Notes: generated from the letters alone by a model not told the origin. A stretch of DNA of 64,000 nt from Nipponacmea schrenckii (GCA_030562195.1 CM060200.1:31473023-31537022); one strand, 5' to 3'; shown: positions 13,812-27,275, counted from the stretch's first letter. Translations and numbers: made by a program.

Positions 13812-13887
13812 AATAAAAAAAAAAAAAAAAAAAATAATAATCTTAACGAAAACAATAGATTTCACAATCTGTAGATTGTGAAATCTA
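13812..13887. repeat. A-rich spacer ending in a perfect 15-bp-arm palindrome
   Basis: An A-run is followed by AATAATCTTAACGAAAACAA and then a perfect inverted repeat, TAGATTTCACAATCT - GT - its complement, at 13856-13887. The same ~75-bp block recurs twice at 15020-15170, with palindromes at 15064-15095 and 15139-15170. The palindrome abuts the CTAG end of copy 3. Confidence 0.8.
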
Positions 13888-13888
13888 A

Positions 13889-15008
13889 CTAGAACTGATC
13901 TTGATCAGTGCTGTGATTTCACAATTGAAACGAACAATTCGTCCTTGATATCGTTTCATGATGCTGTCTTGAATAGATATGTAAATATGATTATTTATTT
14001 GACGAGTATTTAATGTATACGTAGATAATATCGGCAAGTTTAAGTTACTTGACAAGCATTAAGTGATGTACAACTGCATAAGACGCCAGATTATAATCCT
14101 CACAGTCTTAGACTTTGGCGTCAAAGCTAAATTTTAATTTAAGATGGCGACTTCCGATTTGATGATATCGACAAAATTTTTTCGCCATACTCGCCCGATT
14201 TTTAATATGAACATATACTTTGAATTTCAAAACGATCGGATCAATAGTTTTCAAGATAAAAAAATTAGGCCTTAATCTGCGGCCATCTTGGAAATAAAAT
14301 ATATTGAAAATCTACTTGCACAGACTTTTCCGCATTGTTTTCTAGATTGATAATCCGAAAAAATATTCAAAATCGGTCCATATTCCTCAGAGCCCGAGGC
14401 TTTTGAATGGCGTCAAGGCTAAATTTCGATTCAACATGGCGGCTTCCGGTTGAATGATATCGGCAAAATCTTTTCGCCAATTTCCCCAGATTTTTTATAT
14501 GAATCTATACTGTAAATTTCAAAACGATCGGATCAATAGTTTTCGAGATGAAAAAATTAGGCCTTAATCGGCGGCCATCTTGAAAATCAAAAAATTGAAA
14601 ATCTGTTCCCAAGGAATTTTCCGCATTGCCTTCTAGATTGATAATCAGAAAAAAATTTCAAAATCGGTCCATAATCCTCGGAGCCTTAGGCTTTTGAATG
14701 AAGTCAAGGCTAAATTTCAATTCAAGATGGCGGCTTCCGGTTAAATGATATCGACAAAATTTTTTCGCCATTTTCCCCCGACTTTTAATAAGAATCTATA
14801 CTGTAAATTTCAAAACGATCGGATTTATAGTTTTCGAGATACAAAAAATGGGCCTAAATTTCAATTCAAAATGGCGGCGCTTGCGTTGACACCTGAGCCT
14901 TCAAATAGCATTCATTTATTAATACATGTTTATAAGATTCTACACAAAAAATTTAAATCAATCCCATGCAGCAGTTTCGGAGATATAAGCTTTGGAAAAT
15001 ACGGAAGA
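13889..15008 (-). mobile_element. Helitron-like non-autonomous element, copy 3 of 3
   Basis: This is again exactly 1120 bp, bounded by the hairpin-CTAG end at 13889 and the TCTTCCG end at 15008. It lies head to tail with copies 1 and 2. Together with the spacer, copies 2 and 3 form a 1208-bp tandem period, while copy 1 lacks the palindrome-bearing spacer. The frames at 13537-13881 and 14745-15089 are repeat translations. Confidence 0.6.
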
Positions 15009-15019
15009 ATAATAATAAT

Positions 15020-15170
15020 AATAAAAAAAAAAAAAAAAAAAATAATAATCTTAACGAAAACAATAGATTTCACAATCTGTAGATTGTGAAATCTAATAAA
15101 AAAAAAAAAAAAAAAAATAATAATCTTAACGAAAACAATAGATTTCACAATCTGTAGATTGTGAAATCTA
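15020..15170. repeat. two tandem ~75-bp palindrome blocks
   Basis: Two consecutive copies of the A-run / TCTTAACGAAAACAA / palindrome block are present. The palindromes at 15064-15095 and 15139-15170 are identical to that at 13856-13887. Confidence 0.8.
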
Positions 15171-15950
15171 ATTATTCTGTGATAATGTACATGTCGTAAA
15201 AGACTAATCTATGTCCTTCTCCAGCTGCACGCACTCATAAATAAAACGACATCCTCCATTTTTGTTACATCAATGTTCAATTTCTTCATTATAAAGACCG
15301 TAAAACATGAACACTTTTCTGTAAATACAGCTGTTTTAAGGAAATTAAATTTAACTTATGTGATAATCAAGATTTGAAAAAAATAAATAAAATTTAGCTC
15401 TGTTTGGAAATTTCGCCTATTTGGAATATTTTGATGTAAATGATTAAACTTTTTTTCAAGATATGTTCAGTCAAGATACTTTATTTAGAATTGGCTATAG
15501 TTGTATATGAACTTGAGGTTGAGTTGTGGATACGTAGCGAAAACTGCGGATCTCACAAACGGATAATGACAATCTGTTACTATTACTTTTACAACATTAC
15601 TCTTTCACAAAAATTCAGTTTTCATCGATTTGCCCGTCTTATCCATGGTATGACTTGTAAATCAATTACTATTAAATTTTCCAATTAAGTATCATGGCGA
15701 AGATATTTCTTGGTTTCGCTGCGTAGGAAGCTAACATGACCTGAACCTCTAGGTTAACTTACCAAACCAGACAAACTCAAACTAAATTTGTAGCACATAT
15801 TTCAAGATAGGAAATCAACCAACTAAATGAGCTGGTACAATGTATGATGAAGGGCTGATGATATTAACTTAATGTTGAATCATATTTCATTATAGACTAT
15901 CAAATGAAGCAGCCAAACAGTCAATGATCTCATTCTAGATATTACAAAAC

Positions 15951-16020
15951 ATCTATCTATCTATCTATCTATATCCATCTATCTATCTATTCATCTATCT
16001 ATCTATTCATCTATCCACTT
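15951..16020. repeat. interrupted CTAT microsatellite
   Basis: Runs of CTAT/CATC units with a few interruptions. Confidence 0.95.
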
Positions 16021-16214
16021 ATCTAAGTCATCGCCATCTATATGATACCTATCTACTTATTATATACAATAATAACATAATTATATTTCATTGATTGATA
16101 TGATAGTGCTAATGGTATAAAATGTAGAGCAACACAGAAATATATATTAAGAGAGAACCTTAGGCACAGATGATTTCTTTTTCACATATTTGTTTATACC
16201 TGAATTGTATGTTA

Positions 16215-16345
16215 TGTATATATATTGTAAATTGAATTTATACTGGGAAATGAATTAAAATAAGCTTAGCTTGTTTTCAGACTCCCACTCTTAAATTTGT
16301 AAAATTGTATAGATAACTGAATAAAGTATTGTATTAAAAAAAATA
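16215..16345 (+). repeat. short dispersed repeat, possible retroelement 3' end
   Basis: It matches the order of motifs in 10930-11035: an AATAAGCTTAGCTTG core, then AATAAAGTATTG and an A-run at 16336-16343. A polyadenylation-type end is the simplest reading. Confidence 0.35.
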
Positions 16346-17412
16346 TTTGAAGCAGATGCTTATGACATTAAAACCAATATACCTCTATAACTGAATATAT
16401 GAAATAAATATGATTTATGAAGACTCTCTGGGAGTGAATTGGCAATATGTAAGAAGTGTTATAGATAACAGATAATTGGAGATAATTACTGAAGACGATC
16501 CGGTCAAAATCGGTTAGAATAAATATACAGTAGAACCTGCATTCAGAGACCACTCAAGGGAATATTCAAAACCGGTAGCTGAATGAAGGTGGCCTCTTAG
16601 GAGAGGAACCGCAAGACCATTTCGTTTTGACATTTTGGAATTCATAGAATCTTACTTAAACATACACGTGTAGTTTCTACCGCTTTTGCATGCTATCTCC
16701 TATCTACCTAAGGGGTGCCAAAATATATCGTATATTATTTTCTTTTAGATACCCAAATTTCCATATTAGGCCTAACTATCGTTTTCAAAGTCTCAATTGT
16801 CTACCGTAAATCAATAAGATATCATTCTTTACTTGCATTTTAATCGCCCGGTAACACGCATTATTCCATTTTCACCTGATTAATATGTTTTTATAACAAC
16901 ATCCGGTACACTCTAGTTCGCTTTCTGATCAAATTTACGGTAGTCTTAATTCTACCAAAAACGAAATTTTAAAGCCTTTACAGTACTTTATAATAATTAT
17001 CAATACGATGAAATCTATCAATATTAATTAGCAACAAGCTATAAAATTAATCTGTAGAAGATTATCTAATTACCGATTAGCGATAATCTCATTTAATCTC
17101 ACCGACGCGTGAATGTGATCTTTGTGTACTGTATTGCTGACATCGGTTTCGCTTAAATGTAAGATGTTTCAGAAATTTGTTTAAGTTATTAACCATAATC
17201 CTCCCATGTAAAATGTATTTATTTATGGTGATATAAGACGATGTTTATGAAGAAACGCTGATACATTATTTAAATTATTTCATCCGATTATATATCTCTT
17301 CATAATGTCATTAAATTCCAGATCTCTTTTCATCATCGATCGCTTTTGTAAACAAATATCATTGTGTTCTTAATCACAATAGATCGCTACTCACAGCAAG
17401 ATGATGGCCTGC

Positions 17413-20173
17413 TTAAGGGCAAGGTAAACCTCAGCCATTTTGAAATCTGCTGAAAATTTTGTCAAAATTTATTTCTAACCACGTCACAGGGTCCATGGAT
17501 ACAAATTTCCCAAATGGGCAGATGAACATCAAAATCAAAATTTGAGGAAGCAATTCCTTTAAACTTCAATGTGCACTTGATGACCCCAAATTTTCTGAGT
17601 CAAAATAGTGCAAAATTTCAAATCACTAACTCCCATAGATAACGATAACGTCAAAACTGAACACTCTCAAACTTACTTGTACATATTCCCACATAATCCA
17701 ACCGCAACAGTCGAAGCTTATTTTTTCAAAATACATTGAGATAGAAGCACAATTGAACAAAGTTATCAGCCATCCATAACACTGTAATCAAAATGGTGGA
17801 TTCGCAAACAAAACAAACATGCCCCGAAATGCAGAAACAACACAAGCGCAAGTTATTTAATTGACCTATTTACCTGAAAATGTGTGTTATTGCTCATTTG
17901 GTATCAGAAGATTCTGATGCTGATGGCTGTTGATTTTTTAAATTGAAAATAAACATTAAAAATCAATGTTATTTCTCACTCGGTTCAAACTCGTGTCACC
18001 CTTCGTGTCGGTTTCACATGTACAAATACGCAATTGCAAGAAAAGAAAATTTCGATTATTGTTTTCGAAAATATGATGTATAATACCAAGAAAAAGAAAT
18101 AAAAGTCAACAGTAAAGATGAAACAATTAAAAACCAGTTGACTAAAAATAAATAAATCGTGAACTATATTTCCAGCGTATGTGCATCCCTGAAGTGATAG
18201 GGCTCTTGCTGAGCTAATATTTGTGACATTACAAAAAATACAAGTAATCTAGCAATTGTCAATGTGTACATTGAAGTTAAGAGCAAAATTTGTATTGTTA
18301 GTCATTCAAAAAAATATTTGTCAATTTGATAATCTATTTATACCAAAAAATGATGATGTCCGAAAAAAGCACCCTATTACCTGACAAAAACATCACGTGA
18401 CCACTAGGTCCGGTTGCTAGCCAAAAATAAGTGACAAAATAGTTAGAAAAAACAATTTTTTTTTTCATACCATCTATCTGAATGCTTTGTTTTAACGTTT
18501 TAGGAAGGAAATATTTAATTATGTTGAACTTTTGAGTGCCAAACAAATATTTTATTATTGTATGGATGGACAGTTGTGTATTGGTTTAGTTCAAGACAAC
18601 CTGAAAAAAAATTAAGGCCTTGGCCTTTCTGCCCATACTAATATATAAATCCACGACTCAAAAGTAAAACCATTTTGCACCTCCTTCTATAAAACTCAAA
18701 GGCTCTTACTACTAGGCTAGTCATACATAGCTCTCAAATAGACTCGGAGTCGAGAGTGGGCCTAGTAAGAAATTCCAGTTCACACAGGGGACGGAAGAAG
18801 AAAATAACTCACAACATGTTTAATGATATGAAAAGGCTATACAGTTGCAAATTTTTGCACCCTTGTAGTGATGTTTAATAGAAATGAGTCTACTTATAAT
18901 TTGAGGAGACGCAAAGACTCAATGCAGGCATAGGCTTAGACTCTGAAACTATGGTCAGATTATGTCGGACAAACATCACAGGGGTGCTTAGAATATAAAA
19001 ATGCTGAGAACGCATTTTCTCGCTCTTTACATGCTATATTCTGGCAAGAACAGACATTTTATTTACTCTTGAACACCGAGAGTATAAGCGCCACTACGGT
19101 AAGAAAATTGATACATACTTTCACAGAAAGATGTTGAGCTAGTAATCTGGGCAACAAAGAATGACACTACTGTTGTTGTCAAACTTCAAAGGCAAAAATT
19201 TATAATTTTCGGCTTGTTCAAAGGTACAGAATTACATTTTGATTTGTGGCCGAAGGTAGAACGAAGGTGTGTCAAGCTTTGGAGTAGAGCCTTATGGCCG
19301 ATGAAGTGGAGAAAGTGTGAAGTGGATATAAGTGGGGTACCTTTTTGTGCATTGTGGTAGGCCTACTGTGTACGTTGAGGTTTAGGAGGAAGTGACAACA
19401 AGGGAAGTAACTCTGTATTTTTGAACCGGATGTTGCCTCTCTTCTTAGTGTAATAAACAAAATCTAAATCGTATTATCTCTGCACAGTATTATTGCTGTT
19501 TTTTTGAGCATTTTTCGTGTGCCAGTTTGTGTATTGTATTCTGTTAACTGTTTTGATCCCAGTCATAGGCTACATAGGCCTTCTTCTCCTTCCCAGCTGA
19601 GTGGAGAAGTGTATCAGTTACATTTTTAGAAGTTCCTATAGGCCTACTCTATTATTCTCATTGGAATCTGTTCAAAAACGTAAAGATCCCTCCGGGGTTT
19701 GAAGACGAGGACAATCATTTGATTTTAAAGATTTTGAAATCCAAAGATAGCATTCATCCGAGAGGTATAGACCACCATACTTCTTGAGTAAAAAGTAGTC
19801 CTTAAAAAATGGCCGACTTACTGAGAAATTTAGTATATTTTTGGATGCTTTTCCTGGTAAATTGGATTTATTTTTGCAGATTCTAAGATTGGGCTATTGC
19901 GGTTTGGTTATGTAAGGTTTGATTCATCGTTAAAACAATACTGAACTAAAGAAGGCTTTCTTGCTTTATGGGAGTTAGTGAAAACCTCAAATTTGGACAT
20001 ATATTTGCTAAGTTCATTTTACTAAACTTTTTTTTCAAATTTGTATTATCATTTATAGTGATTATTGGACTTGTAGCACATATTGATACTTGTTATAGCT
20101 TGTTCACATAAACAGGGAACTTTTTAGAATGTGTCATGGTTTTGCCAAATTGCAAGGTTTACCTTGCCCTTAA
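17413..20173. mobile_element. TTAA-type non-autonomous DNA transposon, complete copy
   Basis: The element 17417-20169 (2753 bp) has 15-bp terminal inverted repeats, GGGCAAGGTAAACCT, and is flanked on both sides by TTAA (17413-17416 and 20170-20173). TTAA duplications are known for piggyBac and Kolobok transposons; which one applies cannot be told without a transposase. No frame longer than about 70 codons lies inside, so it is non-autonomous. A second, interrupted copy with the same internal sequence is at 25910-34278, and comparing the two reveals the nested insertions there. Confidence 0.75.
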
Positions 20174-21968
20174 ATGGAATTTGTTTTGATGAACGCAAAA
20201 GCTTTCATTTTAAAAATAAAGTACACCTGAAATATATAGTAGATTCTAAAAAAGGTACATATTGATATTCTCTTTGTGCTTCTTTAACATTCCAGTATTC
20301 ATTAAGCTGCATAATAATAAACATAGAGTAAAACTGAAACTGTATACAATTCTGCAGGGTATGAATAATTAGGATATTTTTACTTATTATGTTTCTAAAC
20401 ATCTCCCTTATTCTTTCTTTTGTTATATATTGGTATATTTCTTGATTTCAAGGCGTTATTTGTAGATCTATAGAATTGTATCTGATTGGGATCTTCAGTA
20501 TATTTTTCAGACGGACTACAGTCTCCATCTCAGTGACATTGAATCAACCTTACAATATGTATATCTCTATAAGACAGATTGGCTCCGCCCATTGTCAAAT
20601 CATCGTTAGATATCATTTTCATTATTATAGAAATAAATCAGTTTGGATGAAACTCTTTAATTATGAACAGAATTATAAACATATATTTTATAATCTACTG
20701 TATCATTAGACCCACATTTCTGTTTTATGTCTGTCTTTTTATGGGAATAACCATGAAGGCATGAACATATTTATGTCGAAAATTTAATACGTGAGGACTT
20801 CAGGTTTTATAACACAGACCTGCGTCATTTCAGATTCACAGCAGACGGGGTATCTCGGGGATCATCTTCATAAAACGCAACACAGGAAAATGAAATGAAT
20901 GAAATAAATGGATTATTACGCCCTACTCTTCTGAACCTTGCGAGCTAATGTAGACGGACAACGCGAGTGTGCAACGAGGAAACATTTGTTAGGACAGCGG
21001 CATTAGCCCATGTCAGTTCCAGTTTAACGGGAAAGGTCCTTGGTGTTTTTTTAGATTTGGATTTCAGAACCGGTAAAAGATCAAGACTTGCATACTTTTC
21101 ATGATTATAACCTTAACCATTTTTAACTATTGTTTACACTAACTATCTAATCCGATAATGTTGTTTCTTACTTTATGACCTAGGCCAGTGCTTTCTTGAG
21201 AATTCTATTCAAATCTCACCCTAACACCAAGAATGCTGAAATTGAATAAATCATAGAGTTAGAGGTTGTAATTTATTGGCTTGTGGATACGAACGATTCC
21301 ATCATAGATGCAATTGTTGTAAAAAAAAAATCCACATAAACACATACTACAAGAATATACTACAACTGGTGCTAAAAACTTGAACACCTGTGGATATTCC
21401 AATGTTGTCCTCATAGAATTACTAAACTTAATATTGATCATCGAGCTGATAGTGCCTTTACCATTGTTTCACTCCAGGGACATAATTAAAGAATGTTATT
21501 GCTCTGTTTGTTTCATTAAGATAAGATACACACAGTAGTAGTAATTGACAAAGTCCAAGTGACCATACTGTCAGTTATTTAACTTTATTCCGTATCTGGG
21601 TGTGATGCGAACAACAATCTTACTACTTCCAGTTCAAACAATGAAAGGTATGGATGTCCTAAGTATAGAGTTAAAGAGAATTGGCAAAAAATAAAAAGTG
21701 ACTTCATCAAATATGTAAATGTGATGATTTATTGCAGCAATTCCTCTCGTTATCTTTTCAATCTACCATATGAAAACTAACGTGACTTGAATGTGGTGCT
21801 GTGAGGACAAGTTTTGAAGGTCAACAAAGGTCTTAATAGATTCATAAGTTCAACGTGAGGATCCAAAACTCTGACAATAAAAGAACAACCAGCTTGAAAA
21901 CCTAATAAATGTATAATAATAATAATTATAATAAATTCTTTATTTTACATGGGTCAGAAAACGGTCCA
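20174..21968. other. gene-free stretch
   Basis: No recognisable domain is present. The right end (21916-21965) has AAT-repeat sequence with an AATAAAG-like signal on the minus strand that may be the tail of another small retroelement next to the one at 22-23.5 kb. Confidence 0.35.
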
Positions 21969-23560
21969 ATAATATAATAATATAATAATAATAATAGAAT
22001 TTCTAAAGCGCTGTAACACCACACAAAAAGTATGTTCGAAGCGCTCATAGATTGTCCCATTGTTGATTAGATTAATCATAGCGAGTGAATAGAAATGTTT
22101 TGAGCTTTGATTTGAACACATTTAATGATGGAGAACATTTGATGCCGTCTGGTAAGGAATTCCACAGAATAGCAGCAGCATAAGAAAACGACCGGTCCCC
22201 TAAAGTTTTCATGTTACATAATGGCACTTTAAGAAAAGACTGTTGTGAAGATCGAAGAGACCGTGATGATTCTCTAATATGAACTAAGTCCCTGAGATAG
22301 GATAAAGCTGTATGATTGATGCATTGGTATGTTAAGGATAAAATCTTGAAATCAATGCGTTCTTGGATTTTTAGCCAATGCAGAGCCTTGAAAACTGGAG
22401 TTATGCGTTCTGTTGGTCTGGTCCTGGATATTATACGCTCTGCTCTAGTTTGGAGTCTCTGGAGTTTGGTCAAGTTGTCGCTTGAAGTCTCAAACAGGAG
22501 ACTATTACAGTAGTCTAGCCGAGACAGAACTAAGGATCTTGCCAAGGTTGCTGTTGTTTCTGGAGTTAGCAGGTGCCTTATTGACCCAATGTTTCTAAGG
22601 TGAAAACTACACGTTTTGCTCAGGAAATTAACATGATTGTCACAAGAAAGATTTGAGTCAAGGTAAAATCCAAGATTTCTCATACTATCATTTAAATGTA
22701 TCGTGGATGAATCGACTTGAAGAGTGGAAAAGTTGCACTTCTTAAGTCGTTTATTTGAACCAAATACTATTGCTTCAGTCTTGTCACTGTTTAGCTGCAA
22801 CATATTATGTGACATCCAAGTCTTGACCTCGCACAGACAGCCTTTCATTTGTTCCAACATGTAGTCTTGACTTGCAGGATTCATCTCGCAATCGGTGACT
22901 AACTGTGTATCGTCTGCGAAACAGTGATAGGCGACACCGTGGTCTAAAATAAGTTTTCCCAAGGGTCTTGTGTATAGTGTGAACAGGATAGGTCCTAAAA
23001 CTGACCCCTGTGGAACTCCACAGGTGAGTATGGAATCAGTAGATGATATGCCATTAACTTCAACATACTGAGATCTCCCTGAGAGATAACTAGAAAACCA
23101 CAATTGAGTCACATTATGTAGGCCATAGTCATGTTGGAGTCGACAAGTTAGGCGACCAGAATCGATCGTATCAAAAGCTGCGGACAGATCTAGAAGAACC
23201 AACAAAGGAAGTTTCCCAGCATCAACAGGACGTTTGATATTATCCAGAACACAATTTAGTGCGGTTTCTGTGCTGTGTGCTGTATTGTATGCAGATTGGA
23301 ACGTATCAAGGAGACCAAAGACTGATAGATGTTCAATCAGTTGTATTTTAACACATTTCTCCAAAACTTTAGACAGGAAGGGTAAATTGGAAACAGGACG
23401 ATAATTCTTGAAATTTTCTGGGTCCAGAGATGACTTCTTTATTAGAGGCTTAACCACAGCCCTTTTAAATTTCAGAGGAACTATACCATGGTTTAAGCTC
23501 AGATTGATAATCTTTGTGATGATAGGCAACAGAACATCGAATACACATGAACATTTAAGT
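21969..23560 (-). mobile_element. 5'-truncated CR1/L2-type non-LTR retrotransposon
   Basis: Read on the minus strand, an intact reverse transcriptase frame (22072-23529) is followed by a ~70-bp 3' UTR that ends GCGCTTTAGAAATTC and then an ATT microsatellite (about 21970-21995). That is the normal 3' end for this group. The endonuclease domain and ORF1 are absent and the sequence becomes unrelated at about 23560, so the copy is 5'-truncated, as is usual after incomplete reverse transcription. Confidence 0.8.
22072..23529 (-). CDS. non-LTR retrotransposon reverse transcriptase (CR1/L2 type), N-terminally truncated
   Basis: This 485-codon uninterrupted frame encodes an RNA-templated DNA polymerase for target-primed insertion. 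The palm motifs are present in order: [12 protein letters not shown] near residue 40, [11 protein letters not shown] (motif A aspartate) near 115, [10 protein letters not shown] (motif B) near 170 and CFADDTQL (catalytic double aspartate) near 205. The C-terminal part has the family's thumb region, with [18 protein letters not shown] and [10 protein letters not shown] close to the stop. The ATG at 23529 is not the native start. The same frame continues a few codons upstream ([10 protein letters not shown]) before truncation near 23560, and the endonuclease that should precede it is missing. The catalytic residues are intact, which suggests a young copy. The clade is uncertain among CR1, L2 and relatives. 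Confidence 0.85.
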   Translation of the reverse strand: MPIITKIINLSLNHGIVPLKFKRAVVKPLIKKSSLDPENFKNYRPVSNLPFLSKVLEKCVKIQLIEHLSVFGLLDTFQSAYNTAHSTETALNCVLDNIKRPVDAGKLPLLVLLDLSAAFDTIDSGRLTCRLQHDYGLHNVTQLWFSSYLSGRSQYVEVNGISSTDSILTCGVPQGSVLGPILFTLYTRPLGKLILDHGVAYHCFADDTQLVTDCEMNPASQDYMLEQMKGCLCEVKTWMSHNMLQLNSDKTEAIVFGSNKRLKKCNFSTLQVDSSTIHLNDSMRNLGFYLDSNLSCDNHVNFLSKTCSFHLRNIGSIRHLLTPETTATLARSLVLSRLDYCNSLLFETSSDNLTKLQRLQTRAERIISRTRPTERITPVFKALHWLKIQERIDFKILSLTYQCINHTALSYLRDLVHIRESSRSLRSSQQSFLKVPLCNMKTLGDRSFSYAAAILWNSLPDGIKCSPSLNVFKSKLKTFLFTRYD

Positions 23561-25905
23561 TATATTTCAATATTTATTAAAAATAACAAAAGTACTTGTG
23601 CATTAAATGGACAGATGTATGTTCCGGCGATCAAGTAAATTACCGCAAAAAGGTAAAAGTACATGTGTATTAAATGGATACTCAAAGGATTAGGGTTTGG
23701 AAATTATCGTCCATAAAAACTTTGCAATCCTAGAATACAACTTCCGTTCTCCCAGAGTAAACCCAAACTAATTACTAAGCTAAAAGACGCCCTCGAAATA
23801 GAAATAAGGCATCAGTAATCTCTGGCTGGAAGCTAATACTAGTAATCTAGTTAATGTTTTATTGTTGAACATCAGATCAAACTACAAAGATTTATATACA
23901 TTAGAAAAACGTGTATTACTAGATATCTATATAAGTCCCTGATTAAGGTATGTGTAAATGCAGAAGAAAAATCTAGAACAAACAGGGCAGTTCACCCAAA
24001 GTCATTTTTTCATGTCAAATGCTCCAGCTTGCATGATAAACAGTGGAGAACAATTCAATTTCTTGACATATGCCGGGATCAAACTTGGAATAGTTGTAAG
24101 TATAGTGTAAAACTCGATATTCGATATTCAGAATGGATGTTTAACGACGAACAGGGCTCTTGACTATCTTAAAAATATCTTTTGGTTTGATATAATTCAT
24201 ATTTATTAATATATAAACATCAAATATCTTGTAATAAAACCTATATATCAACTTACAAAATGTGCCTAGACAATTAGTTTGGTCTTGATGCCACTGGCAC
24301 ACTGTCTTAGAAGTTGTTAATTTCCTATCAACAAGGTCTATGATGATAATTAGTGGGGCTTTCTATCCTTAATACATTTCTAAATGCTGGAAGGAAATAA
24401 TTTACTGACTCTATTAGACATTGAGACGCTTATTACCCTTTTTCTAATTACGTCCAAAAGAGGCAACCGGGATTCGTGTAATGAACATCAACTCAAGTTG
24501 AGTCGGAATTTGATGTAACCGGTTGCTTTTTGTGGGGGTGATAAAAGGGTCATTACGAGTTTAAATGAATGCTTCAGGCATACTAGTCCATATTAATGAC
24601 ATGATTTGCCACATCGCTTGTATTGATCATGTGTTGGATATGTCTTGAAACGTGATGATTCTTGAAAATACTTGTATTTGTCATGTGGTATATCTTGGTT
24701 TAAGTAGATGTCTGAAACACAAAGTACAAAATAATTATAGCAATGACACCCTAGGGTTGTACAGGGTTCCGGAGGTTGCGCAACAAAAATAGCTTAATGA
24801 TGACAACAGAAAGAAATGTCCCGCAAGGGCAATGACACATAACAACTCTCATGCAACCATGTTATTAAAGCAGCGAGTTATTGTCTGCAAAAAAAACCAA
24901 AAAACTTTTAAACAATTATTTTTTTATGCACATAGTCAAAAATAAAGCACTTGAACAGTACAAATTACATTTCAACAGATTATTGGACATATGGGTGAGT
25001 ATTGGCAATGCTATGGATATGTTCATGCTAGAAAACTTAGTTTATTTATAGTTTGTGCCTCATTAAAAGTCAATTGTCTAAAAAATTAAAACTCTCTAAC
25101 ATTAAGAAATTTATTTCTATAGGTAAATTATCCTAAGGGCTATTAAGCCTTAACTCATCCGTATCCACTAATTGTAACTTTAAATGTTAAAGTCCGCTCC
25201 TTTGTCAGTTATTCGGAAATACTGTAAACGACAGATACTTCGACCACGATTGAGTTTGGGTTGTAGCTGTTTATCACAGTATAACAACTCTGGGTGCAGA
25301 TTATGACTGAAAACCCTTGACTGATTTTTGTCGAACAGTTATGGAATTTACTTTTTTGTTGGATTGATGTAGCGACCCTGACGTAATAAATAAAATCCAA
25401 GTTGCCTTCAAGAAAAAGCGCTTAATATGTCGACCTAACTATTTCTAACCGCTTGTGTTAATATTAAAAGGGAATAAGGTAAATGCATTACCATAATTTT
25501 GTTTCCCTGTAATGTTGTAATGATTGGTAGACTTACTGGCTTTGTCTACATTGAAACATGTCGTGACTCGTGATTGAAAATGGCCACATCGTAATGGACC
25601 GAGTTAATTCTCTTAATATTTAAATTAGCACAGCTAATCGTAAATCAAATAGAACGTTCTACCTTGAAATTCTAATCCTATAAGCCTCGTTGTGACCACC
25701 TTTACTTAAAATGTTAAAACCAGATTTATACGACAGACACTAGACCTCGAGCAGTTTCCCTACACATTAATTCTATTGAAACCAAGTACTGTTTAGAAGA
25801 CATATAGAAATTGACATAGGTGAAGAAGCACACAATTTAAGCAATAAATTGTTACCCTTTGGCGTGTATGGACAAAGGTCGGCTGGAAAAGTGAATAAAT
25901 GCGCG
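23561..25905. other. gene-free stretch
   Basis: No coding domain is visible. A ~23-bp sequence containing AAAGTAC..GTG..ATTAAATGGA occurs twice, 69 bp apart (about 23588 and 23657). I found nothing else to name. Confidence 0.35.
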
Positions 25906-26897
25906 TTAAGGGCAAGGTTAACGTCAGCCATTTTGAAATCTACTGAAAATTTATTTCTTACCACGACACGGGGTTCATGGATACAAATTTCCAAATTGGG
26001 CAGATTAACTTTAAAAACAAAATTTGTGGAAGCAATTCCTTTTAACTTCAATGTGCACTTGATGACCCCAAATTTGTTCAGTCAAAATAGTAAAAAATTT
26101 CAAATTACTAACTCCCATAGATAACGACGACAAAAATGCACAATCTCAAACTTAACATAATCCAACCGCAACAATAAATCGCGAAGTATATTTACAGCGT
26201 ATGTGCATCCCTAAAGTGAAAAGGGCTCTTGTTGAGCTAAAATTTGTGACATTTGAAAAAATACAAGTAATTTAGCACTTGTCAATGAGAAAAATTTGTA
26301 TTAAAGGTCATTTGAAAAAATATTTGTCAATGTGTGAGGCTTTGGATGGAGTGGCTACAAGTATATTTGGCCGACTATGTAGAGAAAAGAGGGCCTCTTA
26401 AAGTGTACATTTGGCTTCAAACTTGTGACTTAACATCTCGTGATAAGTCTGGCTATATTTCTTTTTTTTATTAGTTTAGTGTCCATGGAAATTCCGCTGT
26501 CCAAAATATAGATCAGAAATATCATGAGATTGTTGAGTAATTTAAGTCATTTCTCGGCAACAAAGTTATGTAACGTGGAGATAAGGGGGGTACCTTTTTG
26601 TGCAATGTGTTACGCCTATTGTGTACGTTGAGGTCATATAAATTATATTATATGGTTGAGGTTTAGGGAAGGAAGTGACAAGGGAAGTAACTGTATTCTG
26701 GCTGTATTCTTTGAACCGGATGTTGCTTCTCTTTCTAGTGTAACAAAACAAAATCGGAATCGTATTATCCACAGACATAGGAAGTAACGTAAGTAGCAAT
26801 TATATAAAGAATATTTGGCTTTCTTCTAAATTAAATCGTGTTTTTCCTGGAAGATTATGTTTTGGAACAAATCCACACTCCTGTATTAGATTAGACT

Positions 26898-27275
26898 TGT
26901 TATGGTATTGAACCAGATTATTCCAGAACTTTTTTATAGATTATCTTTCCAGAAGTTACTAAAGGCTTCCTAACTAATATTATGATGCAATATGACCTGT
27001 TAAAACAGTGTGAAACCATGTATCACTTCTGGATTGTTAAAGTGGCTTCTTGATTTTTCTAGAAATATAGTTTTTATATAAATAGGCTAGTAGCTAAGGC
27101 CTAGCGGGATTCAATTAAAGTGCTTACTTACTGTATGTACGATATGTGTATTATACCTTGTACTTAATAAATCATGGTTGTGTCGTTGTAAATTTATTAT
27201 TGAATTAAATAAATCTACAGTTACATTTTGATCTGTGTGTCTCTATTCTAAGAGTTTCGAGAAAGAAATACAACA
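26898..27275 (+). repeat. left LTR of the Gypsy element
   Basis: It is 378 bp, starts TGTTATGG and ends ATACAACA. It is longer than the right LTR because of ~80 bp of extra sequence, mainly around 27080-27125 and 27252-27268. Confidence 0.85.

Larger units (their letters stand above)
15172..17412. other. gene-free stretch with a microsatellite
   Basis: It contains a CTAT microsatellite (15951-16020) and the short repeat at 16215-16345. I recognise no gene. The 82-codon frame at 15440-15688 shows no domain. Confidence 0.4.

Noticed and set aside
12404..15089. Three nearly identical plus-strand frames of 114-133 codons starting MISTKFFRHF
   Set aside because: They are the translation of repeat copies, start inside a sub-repeat, and end in an A-run or flanking sequence. 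Their similarity follows from DNA identity, not coding constraint.
23588..23680. Short direct repeat around ATTAAATGGA as a possible target duplication of the CR1-type element
   Set aside because: Both copies lie on the same (5') side of the retrotransposon, so they cannot be its flanking duplication.
25849..26124. Plus and minus frames of about 92 codons at the left end of the second TTAA element
   Set aside because: Both strands are open over the same stretch, the first copy of the element does not preserve either frame, and no domain is seen.
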